A stretch of 64,000 nt of DNA from Mesocentrotus franciscanus (lineage: Eukaryota > Echinodermata > Echinoidea > Camarodonta > Strongylocentrotidae): contig CP137670.1 of the NCBI GenBank assembly GCA_037976565.1, positions 17,013,216 through 17,077,215 of the forward strand. The letters run 5' to 3'. This document shows positions 54,775 through 64,000 of this stretch, piece after piece (the first letter of the stretch is position 1; every line of letters begins with the position of its first letter). A program made the position numbers and the translations under genes. The notes beneath the pieces are model-generated. The model saw only the letters and a list, made by a program, of their open reading frames with translations, made no database searches and was not told the DNA's origin.

Positions 54775-55640
54775 GACAATGGAATGATAGGGTTAATGGA
54801 GAGAAGGGATGACAGAAGGGCAAGGAAGTGCAAAAATGAGAGAGGGAGAGAGGGTGAGAGGGAGATATGAAGAGAGTGTGCAAAAGAGAACATGGAAGAA
54901 AATAGATGGGCAAGAGAACTTGATGAATGAACATGAGAAATCAAGATAATACATGCACATAAATTATTACACTCCTGAATCATTCAAAAGGGATTTCTTC
55001 ATTTTCTTGTACATGTTTTAAAATGAGTTCCGTGATGGACTGAATTTCAATTGAGTTGGTAAGGAGGTCCACAGCCTATAGGTCGTGAGTATAAAAATAA
55101 AGACTATTGTGATGCGGATGTTCTAGCATAGGGCATATGGAAGTTATAAGCATTCCGTGTGGCTCACTGCCAATAATACTGACTGATGTTGTTTCTTGTC
55201 ATTACTATTATTGAATCATAACAAAATATCCCAAGAGATATTCATACAAAAAAATTACAAATTATATGTAGCGGCAAGTTTATGCCACACAAACATACTA
55301 ACCACAGCACTGGTATCACTTACAATGTACATATAAGTCTAGCTCTCATGGCTTGTGTACATAGGGAAGAAGGAAAACTAAAGGGAAGAAGGAAAACAAA
55401 AATTGAAAAATAATTTACAAGGTTACATGCACTACATGTATGACAGGGGAAACCACCTACATTGCATTGCATATGCATAGTGTGTACACCGATGTACATG
55501 TACCTGTGTGTGAAATTGTGAATATCTGTACATGTACAGTACATTGTATGTTGGTATAGTACCTTTAAAAAACAATAGCATAGTCACACTGTTCCTGTTT
55601 TTTGACATACATTGTACATGTAAATGGCAAATAGTGTGAT
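54775..55640. other. No gene; purine-rich patch and TACATGTA-rich sequence
   Basis: A degenerate GAGAGGGAGAGAGGG patch lies at 54835-54880. GGGAAGAAGGAAAACTAAA is doubled at 55364-55400. GTACATGTAC words cluster at 55490-55560. Nothing coding is supported. Confidence 0.45.
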
Positions 55641-55642
55641 GG

Positions 55643-55840
55643 GTGAGTGAGCGAGAGAGAGAGGCAAAGAGACAGAGAGGCAGAGAGAGAGAGAGGGGGG
55701 CAGGTAAATTCAGAGAGAGAGAGAGAGGGGGGGCAAAGAGAGAGAGAGAGAGAGGCAGGCAAATTAAGAAACAGAGAGAGAGAGATAGAGAGAAAGAAAG
55801 ATATATATATATATATATATACAGAGAGAGAGTGAGAGAG
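55643..55840 (+). repeat. (GA)n tract with (TA)n core
   Basis: GAGAGAGAGGCA(A/G) blocks with AAATT(C/A)AGAGA interruptions, then (TA)10 at about 55800-55820 and GAGAGAGTGAGAG. Arg/Glu-rich frames are artefacts. Confidence 0.9.
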
Positions 55841-56177
55841 GGGAGATCAAATGAAGTGTCCTAGTTCCTACATACACATGTATACTTTACATTTACAGTG
55901 ATATTTGGGCACTTTCTTGGCTCAAACAAGAACTTTGAAGGCTTTTAAACAAGGCTACCAACTATTCTCGCTTCTGACAGCTGAGGGCAATTTCATTATC
56001 AACACAACACAATGCATGCAAGCCTCTTCAATGGGACAAAATGTGGATTTTAATGTTATTATTATTCTTACATTACAAATAAACGAATATGAAAGAAATT
56101 CAATAAAATAATAAATATGTATATATATATGCCTACACTAGAGAAGAGAGCACTTTTCTTTTGAGAATGAATACATT
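55841..56177. other. No gene recognised
   Basis: AT-rich sequence; the 68-codon frame at 55905-56111 has no motif. Confidence 0.35.
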
Positions 56178-56710
56178 TTAAAAGGGAAGTCTACCCTGAT
56201 ATTAAGTTGGTTTTAAAGGTAAAGATCAGTTTTGGAAACGCCCCTATCTCAAAAAAATGAAATGGAAGCTCTCATTACCAATCATGTGAAAGAATATGTT
56301 TTGACTAATACGTGATGATACAAATTTTGCCGGAAAAAGTCAAGAAACCACCTTCTAATTGATATATTTGGTAAATTATTATATCTATTGGGACCAAATA
56401 GATATCGCGCACGTGGTTGCGTAGTCCCATATACATCTTTCTGTGTACAGTGCTTGTAACTTTACCAAGACTGGGCCAAATTTCTTATTATTTTGATGAT
56501 TCCAGAACCTTGCAGTACACACCAATACTTATATGCTAGATGATCAACCTTTTCTGATCGATTCCACAACATTTCTTTCACAATGCAATCGCATAACCAG
56601 AACTGGCCTTTATCTTTAATAGAAGCAGAAAAATGAGAGAAACAGGCCACTGAAGTTTAAGCAAAAACCGATTAAAACAAGAAAGCTGTGAAAATTTGAA
56701 GGTGCGATCA
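56178..56710. mobile_element. Probable TTAA-type MITE related to family A
   Basis: It starts TTAAAAGGGAAGTCTACCCT. It contains the family A arm words AGAAGCAGAAAAATGAGA and AAGTTTAAGCAAAAACCGATTAAAACAAGAAAG. The opposite terminus was not identified with confidence, so the right boundary is approximate. The 62-codon minus frame at 56462-56650 is within it. Confidence 0.45.
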
Positions 56711-57400
56711 ATCAAACACAAATTGGAGCTCTGTTGTTTTTAGTTTTTTATTTTATTAATGTAGGCCTATCACCCATTTTGAGCTAGAAAGGTACTAACT
56801 CTGTGTAAAATGACTGCCTTTTGACTCCAAACAGAAAATATCTCACATGATATTGACATTAATATTAATTGAATAATCTTGCAGGTATTGTACATGTGTG
56901 TATTTGATGAATTATATAAATTTTGTCTCTTCACACTTTCACATGAATAATTTGCTTTGTGTGTAGTGATACTGTACTATCATATGCTGCCAGTACTGTT
57001 CAAGTGATACATGTACATGTGTGTATGTACATGAAGGTCGGCTGGTCCAATATGTAAATCTATAGGGTGCCTTTGCTGAACAGAAGTGGTTTAAAATTTA
57101 GGCGCTGGATAAAATTAATTTCAAAAAAGCTGACCAGTCTAGGTTGGGTTGGGTTGGGGTGGGGTGCTTCATAGGCACACTACAATGTGGGGTAGCATAA
57201 GGGGTAACCTACAGGGGTACATGTACCGGTATGCGTGATAAACATTGTGGATTTTTGTAAAACAGTTGTACACCCCTACACCTGTACATTAACTTAATGT
57301 ACATGTACTGTACATGTGTATTTGAAGCACGTAAATACAGAATGAAAAGGGGTGAAACAAATCTATAACTGACAAGAGTAATAATTTGTCCGTAAAGCGC
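56711..57400. other. No gene recognised
   Basis: Contains a (GGTTG)n-like patch at about 57143-57165 and several TACATGTAC words. No conserved frame. Confidence 0.4.
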
Positions 57401-57510
57401 CCTTTGGAACACCTGAGGTTACACGGCCCAAACGGGATAAAGTACCTGCAAGGGTGACTTGTTGGGTACATTGTGATTGCATAAAAAGGCAGAGATCCAA
57501 GCGCTTTATA
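57400..57510 (-). mobile_element. LINE reverse transcriptase fragment
   Basis: GGAACACCTGAGGTTACACGG...GTACCTGCAAGGGTGACTTGTTGGGTACAT closely matches 62233-62300 of the larger LINE on the same strand, including the PTSHP and RYF readings. About 110 bp survive. Confidence 0.6.
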
Positions 57511-57639
57511 CATGTAAACCCAGAATATTATCAGTAGTATTATCCCAACATAAATGAATCAAATTACAGCTATTGTAGGTCCAGCATGATAAAACAAAAA
57601 CCCAAACAGGATCAACAAGTACGAGTGGGAAATGCATTT

Positions 57640-58223
57640 AACAGGAGAGATAGAGAAAGACAGAGAGACTGGACGAGAGAAAGACAGAGAAAGACAGAGA
57701 AAGACAGAGAGACTGAAAGAGAGAGAGAGAGGGGGTGGGTGAGAGAGAGGAGAGTGAAAGAGAAAAAGAGAGAAAGAGAAAAAGAGAGAGAGAGGGGGAG
57801 AGAAAGAAAGAGAGGGGTGAGTGAGAGAGAAGAGAGTGTATGATAGAGAGAAAAACAGAGAAACCGATAGAGAGACAGAGACAGAAAGAGACTGACAGAG
57901 ATAGAAACAGACAGAGTGAGAGAGAAACAGGCAGACATACAGACATACTGTAGATGCAGGTAGACAGAGCAAGAGAAAGAGAGTCATGGAAAGAAAGAGA
58001 CAGACAGACAGAGAGACAGAGAGATAAAGAGATAGACACAGAGAGAGAGATAGAGATAGAGATAGACAGAGAGAGAGATAGAGATAGACAGAGAGAGATA
58101 GAGATAGACAGAGAGAGAGATAGAGATAGACAGAGAGAGAGATAGAGATAGACAGAGACAGATAGAGATAGACAGAGAGAGAGAGAGATAGAGATAGACA
58201 GAGAGAGATAGATAGAGATAGAC

Positions 58224-58254
<31 letters not shown>

Positions 58255-58505
58255 TAGACAGAGAGAGATGGAGATAGACAGAGAGAGATAGAGATAGACA
58301 GAGAGATAGATAGATAGAGATAGACAGAGAGAGAGAGAGAGAGATAGAGATAGACAGAGAGAGAGAGATAGAGATAGACAGAGAGAGAGAGATAGAGATA
58401 AACAGAGAGAGGGAGAGATAGAGATAGACAGAGAGAGAGATAGAGATAGACAGAGAAAGAGAGAGATAGAGATAGACAGAGAGAGATAGAGTGAGATAGG
58501 AAAGG
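57640..58505 (+). repeat. GA-rich array with a ~20-bp GATAGAGATAGACAGAGAGA period
   Basis: 58030-58500 is built of GATAGAGATAGACAGAGAGA with variable GA extension (20-30 bp steps). 57640-57960 is a looser GAAAGACAGAGA background. Minus-strand frames of 332-349 codons are pure Ser/Leu/Ile low complexity in more than one register and are rejected as genes. Confidence 0.92.
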
Positions 58506-58509
58506 GAGG

Positions 58510-59520
58510 AGAGTGAGGAAGGTCTAGGGCATTGTATTCCTGTCTGCTTAGAAGGGATTGTAAAGTGATCATGATAAAGGTCATTGCTAGCATCCCACAC
58601 AGTGACACACACAGATGGTAGGCATAGATCTACCAACAGAACAACCGTGCCCTGAGCCTTTCCTAACCTGCACTACTACTACCGGTACTACGGTAGTGTA
58701 GGCTACTCTTTATACATGTATGTGCTGGGGCTTTATTCTGAAAACGATGTTATCATTTTCATACTACTGTAGGTTAATAGGGAAAATGATGTTCATTGTC
58801 CTAGCAAACTGAAATTACGCGGAGCAATTAGCATTGGTGCTTGCGTAGATGTCTCTTTCAGCTTAATGTCAACGCACCTAGTCTTGAGCAGGTATTAACC
58901 AATGATTATGCCGATTTCAATCTGCAATTTTTTCAAACTTTGTCTCCTCACAGGACTCTCGAGACGATCTGTTAAGTTTTTCATAAATATTTTTCATATT
59001 TATCTGTATATATATATATAGACACATGTAATTTTTCTTTATACCGGTACTTAAAGCTAATCTTGAGCTCTGGTATGAGAATCATATTTTGAGAGAAAAT
59101 TGCTATGATTTATTTTGGATTGTTTATCCTGCGGTAGATTGGTTGTTTGAACCACTAAAATAAAAACAACGCTCAAAACCTACTGGGAATCATCTTCGAT
59201 AAAAACACAACTCCCATTTGCACATAGTGACCTGTGTTATTGAGCATAAGGTGCCGGGCCTACTTACCCGGATTTCCTTATCTTTCTATGCTCAAAACTC
59301 AGTCACTATACATTTTTTACCAAAATTGTTTGGCACATGTCATTTACTTGTAATCGTGAACATTCAGTGTATTAAGTTCCGTTGCATTCTGTGAGAATTT
59401 AATTTCTATATACATGTAGTTTACCAGAACTCAAGTTTATCTTCTCTTTTTTTCCTTTTAAAGTCTTCTTCCTGTTCAGCAGTCAAACTTGGGTGTATAG
59501 TCATACTGTAGGCAGGTATG
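58510..59520. other. No gene recognised
   Basis: Unique sequence with no supported exon. (TA)n at about 59009-59020. Confidence 0.4.
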
Positions 59521-59526
59521 GTGTGG

Positions 59527-59570
59527 ATGTACATGTACATGTACATGTACATGTACATGTATGTACAGAG
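59527..59570. repeat. (GTACAT)n microsatellite
   Basis: GTACAT hexamers run six times (about 59528-59562), a self-complementary tract since GTACAT/ATGTAC alternate. Confidence 0.85.
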
Positions 59571-59870
59571 AGAGAAAGACAGGGAAACAGAGAGACAGAG
59601 ACAGAGAGAGAAAAACAGACAGAGAAACGGACAGAGAAACAGACAGACATCTAGAGAGATACAGAGAGAAATTGACGGACAGACAAAGAGAGAGAGAGCG
59701 ACAGACAGAGAGACAGAAAGAAAGACAAAGACACAGACAGACAGACAGAGACAAAGAGACAGAGAGAGAAAGAAAGAGAGGGAGAGAGAGAGAGGACATG
59801 TACATGTACATGTGTATGTACAGTGCAGGTGAAAAGAACTTCAGGTACATTGTCTACATGTACATGTACT
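59566..59870 (+). repeat. GA/ACAG-rich tract bounded by GTACATGTACAT
   Basis: (GACAGAGA)n and GAAACAGACAGA units, then a second GACATGTACATGTACATGTG at 59794-59813. The long frames on both strands are low complexity. Confidence 0.85.
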
Positions 59871-59991
59871 GTATGTGCAGCTAAAAACAAGTCCCATTCT
59901 CATCTACAGTACACACTGTAGCAGAGTTTGGTTTCCTGTACCACCAGCTTAAATATACATGTAGACCAGTTTTACATACACTGTATACAAA

Positions 59992-60206
59992 TTTATGGAT
60001 GTTTCTTTCCTGGGGACCTAATGACGAGTTATTCCATTATTAAACCTGTCATTAACGAATGAACTACATAGCAACTTGGAATCCAGTCTGCATACATTAT
60101 TTGTTGTAATGTCAGGCAAGCTTCAGACAAGCTTTCAGGATATTAAGAACAACCTTTGTTTACAAAGTGTGCATAAAATTGGAATATGTTAGCAAATAGG
60201 CTACTA
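59992..60206. repeat. Dispersed repeat R215, copy 2
   Basis: ATGGATGTTTCTTTCCTGGGGACCTAATGACGAG... matches 6975-7196 through AGAACAACCT and GGAATATGTTAG. Its right end runs into the family H hairpin that follows. Confidence 0.65.
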
Positions 60207-60550
60207 TTGTATTAATGTAGCCAAATTTAATGCATACACATACATGTACAGTACATCTTTGTGAAGTGCCTCGATACAAACTATTTCATTCACCTGATAA
60301 GAATAATAGTATTTCAATAGACAGAATCCGAACTGCATACATGTACTGTACATTAGTTGTTGCCAGGTAGGACAAACATTATGGCTTGTCCTACATAGCA
60401 ACAGTTAATATATGCAGTTTGCATTCTGACTTTTGAGTTTTGAAATACTATTATTCCTATCAGGTGAAAGAAATCATTTGTATTGAGGCACTTCACAAAG
60501 ACTTATATATAAATGTATCAAATTTGGTTACAAAATGAAAATAGCCTATT
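60194..60550. mobile_element. Hairpin MITE family H, most complete copy
   Basis: AATAGGCTACTATTGTATTAATGTAGCCAAATTTAATGC at the left and AATTTGGTTACAAAATGAAAATAGCCTATT at the right. Inside are both GTGAAGTGCCTCGATACAAACTATTTCATTCACCTGATAAGAATAATAGTATTTCAATAGAC arms and the GGTAGGACAAACATTATGGCTTGTCCTAC centre. It inserts next to the LINE's 3' end. Confidence 0.85.
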
Positions 60551-60555
60551 GGTCT

Positions 60556-62674
60556 ATTAGGCGGTACAGCTGAAGACATCTTGGGGCAGTGCATTCCACA
60601 GTCTGATGGTGTCCGGGTAGGACGTCCTTTGAAAGCCAACAGTCATTGCAAATGGAATAAGGAACTTGTGGGATTGTCCACGGTTAGATGTGGTTGCGGA
60701 AAGGGAAAGGCGTATAACATCTTGAGGTATGTCAGTGAGTAGAAAATGCGATACATCATCACTACCTGGAATTGAGCTCTGTGTTCTTGGAGTGTGGGCC
60801 AAATGCAGGTGTTGAAGCATGGTTGCATCACTACAATGTACTTGATCACTGATAGTCATTGCAGATGGAGCGTGCATAGCAGCGTTGTATCATTTCTAGC
60901 TTGCGTATGTTGTCTTGAGTGAACGGGTCCCAAACGATTCCATGACGGAGCGTACTAGTGTCTTATACAGCTCGTTTGTATTTCTTGGGCTAGACCATAT
61001 GTTACGACTTAAAGGCCAAGTCCACTCCAAAAATAACTTACTTTCAATAAAAGCAGAAAAATCAGACAAACCAATCAAAAAAAGTTTGAGCAAAATCGGA
61101 TAACTAATAAGAAAGTTATGAATTTTTGAAAAAGTATGTAAAACTATGGAACAATGAGAATCACAACACAAATTGCCAAGATGGTTATCAGTTTGTGACG
61201 TCATGTCCTCACAACTTATCAATTGCTTTATATAGTTTAATCCCATTAATTTCCTTTTATCCCCAAAACTTGATTTCCCATGCCTTTGCCCAGGTTATAT
61301 GATTTGTATTTTGTATCATATTGCGTGCATGACATTTCCCAAAACTTTTATGAATTTTGAAGAATTGATACTATTTTCTGAATATTGTATTTCATAATTA
61401 TTGATTTTTATATAAATAGTTTATCAAAATTCAATTTTTCATGATTTAACTGGACAAAAATTACTCTTTATTTGTGCATCCACACAAAAACATATTACTA
61501 TAACAATCTAACTTGGATGCTGGTGTGAAGAAATAAGATTCTTAGGGTGAAAATAGGAAATTTATATTATCAATATAAAGAAAATAATTAGTGGATAGTG
61601 AGGACCATACGTCACAGACTCATGAGTGAGTTGCCAATTTGTGTAGTGATTTTCAAAGTTTTTCATGTCATTAAAAATTCATAACTTTCTTATTAGTTAT
61701 CCGATTTTGCTCAAACTTTTTTTGATTGGTTTGTCTGATTTTTCTGGTTCTATTGAAAGTAATTTATTTTTGGAGTGGACTTGGGCTTTAAGAAAAGCAC
61801 TGGTGGAATTTGCTTTCTTTGTAACAACATTGATGTGATGGGTCAAGTTCAGATTTGAGGTAAGATGGACACCGAGGTACTTTGCAGTATCAGCTTTTTC
61901 CAGGATCTGCCCATGGATGCTATAAGACTTGATGATCGGATGTCTCTTGTTGGTAACATGGAGAGCTTGGCATTACTTGGGGTTGAATAATTGCACGAGC
62001 CAGTCATCCTCTGTAATGAGTCAAGATCTTGTTGTAGCTGGACTGTGTCTGCTTCGGACTTGATGTTCTGGTACAGCATGCAATCATATGCAGAGAAGCG
62101 TACAGTGGTGTCTGGGGATACGCACAGTGGTGTCTGGGGATACGCACCCTGGTACAAACTGTACATTGTGTACACTGTAGGTTATTGATGTAAAGTAGGA
62201 ATAACAGGGGCCCAAGAACACTACCCTGTGGAACACCTTAGGTTACACGGCTCAGAGATGAAGTACCTTCAAGGGTGACTTGTTGGGTACATAACGATTG
62301 CTTAAAAGGGCAGCTCTAGATCCAATGATGAGTTTTGTTCCAAATGCTATAAAAGTTTGTTGAGTAGTCTTGCATGTGGAACAACATCAAATGCCTTAGA
62401 GAAGTCTAGTAGTAGTACATCGTGCTGCAGTTTGTCATTAATTTCCAAGATTTTGAATGGCCAGGAAAAGCTGTGACTCACAGGAACGTCTTTTACAGAA
62501 GCCATGTTGTTCATCTTCAAGGGGATTTGTGATACTGCTGCTCACAAATTGTTCCAGTATTTTGCACGATATGGAAGTGAGAGAGATAGGTCTGAAGTTC
62601 TCAGCTCTGTAGCTTTCTCCATTTTTGAAGACAGGTGCCACATTGGCCTTTCTAGAGTCATCTGAGATTTCACC
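60556..62674 (-). mobile_element. LINE (jockey/CR1-like) reverse transcriptase, decayed and split
   Basis: Read right to left on the minus strand: NVAPVFKNGESYRAENFRPI and SLTSISCKILEQFV, QHGFCKRRSCESQLFLAIQ, then after frameshifts LLLDFSKAFDVVPHARLLNK (around 62400), a SGVPQGSVLGP-like stretch near 62215, FSAYDCMLYQ, and LQQDLDSLQRMT. Then come YLGVHLTSNLNLTHHI and NVVTKKANSTSAFL, a TTAA insertion, NIWSSPRNTNELYKTLVRSVME (broken across two quotes in frame terms), and a thumb-like tail to 60556. The order is fingers/palm then the LGV-VTKKAN region of jockey/CR1-type ORF2. The A-D-D site reads A-Y-D, with one catalytic Asp replaced, and there are several frameshifts and stops. The endonuclease half is absent (5' truncation). 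Inactive. Confidence 0.85.
61009..61791. mobile_element. TTAA-flanked MITE family A, nested in the LINE
   Basis: TTAA at 61009-61012 and 61788-61791; ends TTAAAGGCCAAGTCCACTCC and GGAGTGGACTTGGGCTTTAA. TIRs extend for about 130 bp (AAGCAGAAAAATCAGACAAA... against ...TTTGTCTGATTTTTCTGG). Inner GTGACGTCATGTCCTCAC and GTGAGGACCATACGTCAC pair as well. 783 bp, no transposase. It divides the LINE frame between ...AFL and ...RNIW. Confidence 0.9.
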
Positions 62675-63190
62675 TCAATTGAGAGAATCTTGACCACTTT
62701 CCCCATTTGCTCCAACACATGAAATGACTATTAAAGATATCATTTTTTCCCAAATTTATGACTAAGGACTAAGGAGGGGCTTCTCTTTTTAGAGAACCAT
62801 TCATAATATGTTACCTATAATATATTTTGAGACATGCCCCATGCAAGGAAGAGAAACAGAACTTTATATTATTGCACAGGAAAAACAGGAGAGTTGTCCA
62901 CGAATGTCAAAATCCAGTGAAAAATTGCCAATTAGCGATTTGCAATTATTTAGTGATCTCATATTTTAAACACTCATATAACTTGATTATTATATACATG
63001 TATGTCACGTTAATTTGAACATTTGCTATTCTGTTTCTCTTATTTTTCCACTTTCATACAAATGAAATTGTTACAAGGGTTGGATTGCACTCTAACTATA
63101 ATAGCAGAATGGCAAGTTACCGATTCATGGCTTTCTAAACTTGGGTAATAATGCCTTACAAATCAGCTAATCGTAGGAAGGTAAGAAAAA
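62675..63190. other. No gene recognised
   Basis: AT-rich unique sequence beyond the truncated LINE 5' end; the small frame at 62827-63018 has no motif. Confidence 0.4.
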
Positions 63191-63254
63191 GTGAAGTCAA
63201 CAGACCAGGAGATCATATACACACACACTAAATCAGAAATAATAATAATAACAA

Positions 63255-63475
63255 TAGTGGAGTCTTGTATAGTGGTCATGTCTGGCACATTGCCACTCCT
63301 GGCCCTTCATTATTATTACCCTGGCTTTAGCACGGCGGCCGTTACGGCACTCAAGCATTTCATGGAACTAATTCCTGCCAGGTACCCATTATCTCACCTG
63401 GGTAGAGTGTGGCAATTGTACAACCCCTGTAGATTAATGTCTTGCCAAAGGACATTTTTAGTGCTGGGACAGGAA
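63255..63475 (-). mobile_element. tRNA-derived SINE, inverted copy
   Basis: On the minus strand it reads GTCCTTTGGCAAGACATTAATCTAC...GCCACACTCTACCCAGGTGAG and GGTACCTGGCAGGAATT, the tail seen at 1740-1840. The stretch beyond has GTGCCGTAACGGCCGCCGTGC. The 120-codon plus-strand frame here is an antisense reading of this repeat. Confidence 0.65.
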
Positions 63476-63682
63476 ACAAGAAATCACCCTGTTCAAATGT
63501 ATTGGACTGGGTGTCTGTACAACTCAGGCCTCAAGTATTTACTTACGACATAACGCTGGTAGTAAGATGACACTATTGTTTTTCTATCAGGACACTCGAC
63601 TGGCTAGTTGAATCGAAAAATGAAGTTACTCATAAAGAGTTTTAAAGCGTTCAAATCACCTTAAAAATAAGTTTCTGTACAG

Positions 63683-63800
63683 CTGAGGGATGGCTCAGTG
63701 GTAGAGCAGTGGTCTCGTAACCGGGAGGTCCTGGGTTTGAAACAAAGCTGATGCGCTAGTTCCCTTTGGTAAGGCATTAATCCTCATTACGAAGCCCCTA
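63683..63800 (+). mobile_element. SINE with tRNA-Thr(CGT)-like head
   Basis: TGGCTCAGTGGTAGAGC is an A box/D arm, GGTCTCGTAACC is an anticodon arm with CGT in the loop, and CCTGGGTTTGAAAC is a B box. The 3' side (AAAGCTGATGCGC) does not form an acceptor stem and leads into the SINE tail TTCCCTTTGGTAAGGCATTAATCCTC. Best read as a SINE with an internal pol III promoter. A second head is at 29466. Confidence 0.75.
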
Positions 63801-64000
63801 ATGCCTCAGTCACACCTTTGCAAGCTGTTATAACCAGGGCTTTAATAAATCCAAGGCCACCAAGGCCATGGCCTTGGACGCCCTTTTGATTGGCCTCAAT
63901 GCCCCTCTCATTGGCCTTGGGAGATTTTTGTGCCCCTTCCAATTCTTTCTATTTGTGTTGTAATATAGAAATGTGCCCTACAGAAAAGTGGCCTTGCCCT
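63801..64000. other. No gene; repeat-like end
   Basis: AATGCCTCAGTCACACCTTTGC resembles the start of the 21982 TIR element. CAAGGCCACCAAGGCCATGGCCTTGG is an imperfect palindrome, followed by GGCCTTGG and GGCCTTGCC. The window ends inside it. Confidence 0.35.

Noticed and set aside
57559..58636. Minus-strand open frames of 332-349 codons
   Set aside because: They are Ser/Leu/Ile low-complexity readings of a GA-rich array and stay open in more than one register. No protein domain.

Overview
This is a metazoan genomic window, AT-rich, intron-bearing and packed with mobile elements. The host is most likely a marine invertebrate. The dense TACATGTA/GTACAT motif, the many hairpin MITEs, the tRNA-derived SINEs and the CR1/jockey-like LINE remains would suit an echinoderm or another invertebrate deuterostome, but the species cannot be settled from sequence alone. 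There is no operon structure and no prokaryotic or viral genome organisation. Most long open frames here are low-complexity (CT)n/(GA)n reading or frames inside repeats.

Region 1-13 kb (minus strand): part of one host gene, a phospholipase C-like (PLCL/PRIP-type) protein. Four exons can be joined in frame: 12904-12755 and 10740-10534 (PH domain), a 40-nt micro-exon at 9396-9357, and 5132-5003 (start of the EF-hand region). The intron between the last two begins ATATCCTTT and ends AC after a TCCTTGAC branch motif, so it is an AT-AC, U12-type intron of 4,224 nt. Upstream and downstream exons lie outside the window or were not recognised. The introns carry many hairpin MITEs.

Region 13-31 kb: intergenic or intronic repeat landscape. 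It holds TTAA-flanked MITEs, three copies of a TIR element ending AGGCCTGTCTTCATCAGC, foldbacks built of 16-bp units, long CT and GA tracts, SINEs, a LINE 3' end, a 34-bp minisatellite (28.4-29.4 kb) and a ~50-bp minisatellite (29.8-30.7 kb).

Region 31-52.8 kb: a ~104-bp satellite array (31.02-35.59 and 50.86-52.76 kb). It is interrupted by a block of four head-to-tail copies of a ~3.81-kb Helitron-like element (35589-50859). Each copy starts TC, ends with a 7-bp-stem hairpin and CTAG, and abuts the next with no extra base. The block sits exactly between an A and a T of one satellite monomer, and an uninterrupted paralogue of that monomer is still present at about 51231-51345. No Rep/helicase is encoded, so the element is non-autonomous. 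Its interior looks like a captured gene fragment (splice donor, acceptor, terminal exon, AATAAA). This tandem Helitron block is the most notable feature of the window.

Region 52.8-64 kb: simple-sequence tracts, hairpin MITEs, a decayed LINE reverse transcriptase on the minus strand (60.56-62.67 kb) split by a TTAA-flanked MITE, and SINE copies at the right end. No confident host exon was found here.
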